Origin: Clostridiales bacterium
GTDB lineage: Bacteria; Bacillota; Clostridia; Oscillospirales; JAAYOS01
Length of the DNA stretch: 14,970 nt
NCBI GenBank assembly: GCA_012521525.1
Contig: JAAYMG010000314.1
Span: 1-14,970 of the forward strand
Direction of reading: 5' to 3'
Shown piece by piece: positions 13,797 to 14,970 of this stretch. Position 1 is the stretch's first letter; each line of letters opens with the position of its first letter. Both the position numbers and the translations under genes were made by a program. The notes below the pieces were generated by a model. It was given only the letters and a program-made list of their open reading frames with translations. It searched no databases and was not told the DNA's origin.

Positions 13797-14970
13797 ATGA
13801 CGGATATGACTGCGGTCAATGGGAGCAATCCCGAAAACAGCCGTCCCGCTAACAATTACGGAGCATCTGATATACAGGTTTTGGAAGGGCTCGAGGCCGT
13901 TCGGAAAAGGCCGGGTATGTATATCGGAACAACGTCCGAGAGGGGCCTTCACCACCTTGTCTATGAGATAGTAGACAACGCGATAGATGAAGCTTTGGCG
14001 GGCTACTGCAAAAACATAAAGGTCGAAATCCTCGAAGGCGATGTGATTCGGGTAACAGACGACGGAAGAGGTATACCGGTCGGTATCCAGCCTCAGACAG
14101 GGAAACCTGCCGTTGAAGTCGTTTTTACCGTTTTGCATGCCGGAGGGAAGTTCGGAGGAGGCGGCTATAAGGTTTCCGGAGGGCTCCACGGTGTCGGAGC
14201 TTCTGTCGTCAACGCCCTGAGTGAATGGCTCTCGGTGGAAGTGCATGACGGCAGCGAGCACTACATCATGAAATTTGAAAGGGGAGAAGTGGTAAAGCCC
14301 CTTACGAGCCTTGGTCCTACAAATAAGCGCGGGTCCGTCGTCACATTCAAGCCTGACGGCCAGATTTTCGATACTACGACCTTTGATTTCGATACTCTGA
14401 AGACACGCCTTCGCGAGCAGGCATTTTTGAATGCGGGTCTCAGGATCGTTTTGATCGACAGCAGGCCCGGGATGGAAAAAAAGCTTGAAATGTGCTATGA
14501 AGGCGGTATACGACAATTTGTAGAACACCTGAACAGGAACAAGAATACTATCCATGAGAATGTTATTTATATAAGCGGCAGTAAAGACGACAGCTTTGCC
14601 GAAGTTGCGATGCAATACAACGACGGCTACAATGAAAACATACTGTCTTTTGCAAATGACATAAACACAACTGAAGGCGGAATGCATGAAACCGGGTTTA
14701 AGACCGCACTTACCCGTGTGTTGAATGATTACGGCAAAAAGTTCAACTTCCTTAAGGGTGAGGAAAAACTGGTCGGCGAAGACGTTCGTGAAGGCCTTTG
14801 CGCCATAGTTTCCGTCAAACTCACGGAAGCGCAGTTTGAGGGACAGACGAAGACTAAGCTTGGAAACAGCGAAATACGAACGCTGGTCGACAATATAGTC
14901 AGCGAAGGCCTGACCAATTACCTGGAAGAGAATCCTGCCGTCGCAAGAAAAATATTGGAAAAGGCGATCA
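13797..14970 (+). CDS. gyrB: DNA gyrase subunit B, N-terminal part (cut by window end)
   Basis: GyrB carries the ATPase that powers negative supercoiling by gyrase. The frame stays open from ATG 13797 to the window edge, giving 391 residues of an expected 630-650. GGAGGT (13784-13789) lies 7 nt upstream. After a variable 23-residue N-terminus it reads ASDIQVLEGLEAVRKRPGMYIG. It shows the GHKL ATP-binding motifs: EIVDNAIDEA (Glu57 and Asn61), DDGRGIP (88-94) and GGLHGVGASVVNAL (128-141). The transducer domain follows, and the visible part ends at ENPAVARKILEKAI. The GyrB rather than ParE assignment rests on its place downstream of recF-remB, since these motifs occur in both. gyrA probably follows outside the window. 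Confidence 0.96.
   Translation, partial: MTDMTAVNGSNPENSRPANNYGASDIQVLEGLEAVRKRPGMYIGTTSERGLHHLVYEIVDNAIDEALAGYCKNIKVEILEGDVIRVTDDGRGIPVGIQPQTGKPAVEVVFTVLHAGGKFGGGGYKVSGGLHGVGASVVNALSEWLSVEVHDGSEHYIMKFERGEVVKPLTSLGPTNKRGSVVTFKPDGQIFDTTTFDFDTLKTRLREQAFLNAGLRIVLIDSRPGMEKKLEMCYEGGIRQFVEHLNRNKNTIHENVIYISGSKDDSFAEVAMQYNDGYNENILSFANDINTTEGGMHETGFKTALTRVLNDYGKKFNFLKGEEKLVGEDVREGLCAIVSVKLTEAQFEGQTKTKLGNSEIRTLVDNIVSEGLTNYLEENPAVARKILEKAI

Noticed and set aside
13731..14687. Minus-strand 318-codon open frame
   Set aside because: It is antisense to gyrB and its promoter; gyrB is unmistakable on the plus strand.
1..14970. CRISPR array, insertion sequence, prophage or toxin-antitoxin genes
   Set aside because: I saw no regularly spaced direct repeats, transposase, integrase, or small paired genes. 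All intergenic gaps are short and explained by regulatory DNA.

Overview
The window is the replication-origin neighbourhood of a Gram-positive, probably clostridial (Firmicutes/Bacillota) chromosome. The evidence is the gene order dnaA - oriC-like gap - dnaN - yaaA (S4 domain) - recF - remB - gyrB, a single-chain glycyl-tRNA synthetase, strong purine-rich ribosome binding sites (GGAGG, AAAGGAG), sigma-A-type promoters, and an SLH-domain surface protein. Coding sequence has moderate GC content and the intergenic DNA is AT-rich. I cannot name the species.

Layout, left to right. (1) 1-347: the 3' part of tadA. (2) 441-858: a tRNA cluster (Met-CAT, Glu-TTC, Val-CAC) behind a perfect TTGACA-17-TATAAT promoter, with an internal hairpin and a strong final terminator. 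(3) 1086-2507: cca, the CCA-adding enzyme, facing glyS (2576-3997, minus strand) across a shared hairpin terminator. (4) 4078-6558, minus strand: a secreted SLH-domain protein whose C-terminal 600 residues I do not recognise. (5) 6878-7327: a two-CBS-domain protein, convergent with an HtrA-type membrane-anchored serine protease (7496-8917, minus strand). (6) 9162-10475: dnaA, divergent from htrA. (7) 10476-10903: the dnaA-dnaN gap, with a cluster of degenerate DnaA boxes and an AT-rich stretch, the likely oriC. (8) 10904-13651: a tight dnaN-yaaA-recF-remB operon. (9) 13797 to the window end: gyrB, with its own extended -10 promoter and cut by the window edge.

Functionally the right half is a replication and repair block: initiator, sliding clamp, gap-repair protein and gyrase, plus two small regulators or ribosome factors. 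The left half is mostly translation (tRNA editing, tRNA genes, tRNA 3'-end maintenance, glycine charging) and envelope functions (SLH protein, HtrA protease). If the origin lies near 10.6 kb, the minus-strand genes to its left (htrA, SLH, glyS) run with the leftward fork, while tadA, the tRNAs, cca and the CBS gene run against it.

Most of this is conserved housekeeping DNA and I do not see a novel multi-gene system. The points most worth a second look are: the DnaA DNA-binding signature, which is one residue short and lacks the usual Asp; the matching set of degenerate DnaA boxes followed by a GC patch and TAC/CTA-rich DNA; a paired CACGTG inverted repeat in the dnaA leader; a tRNA-Val with C instead of U at position 33; and the large uncharacterised SLH protein.
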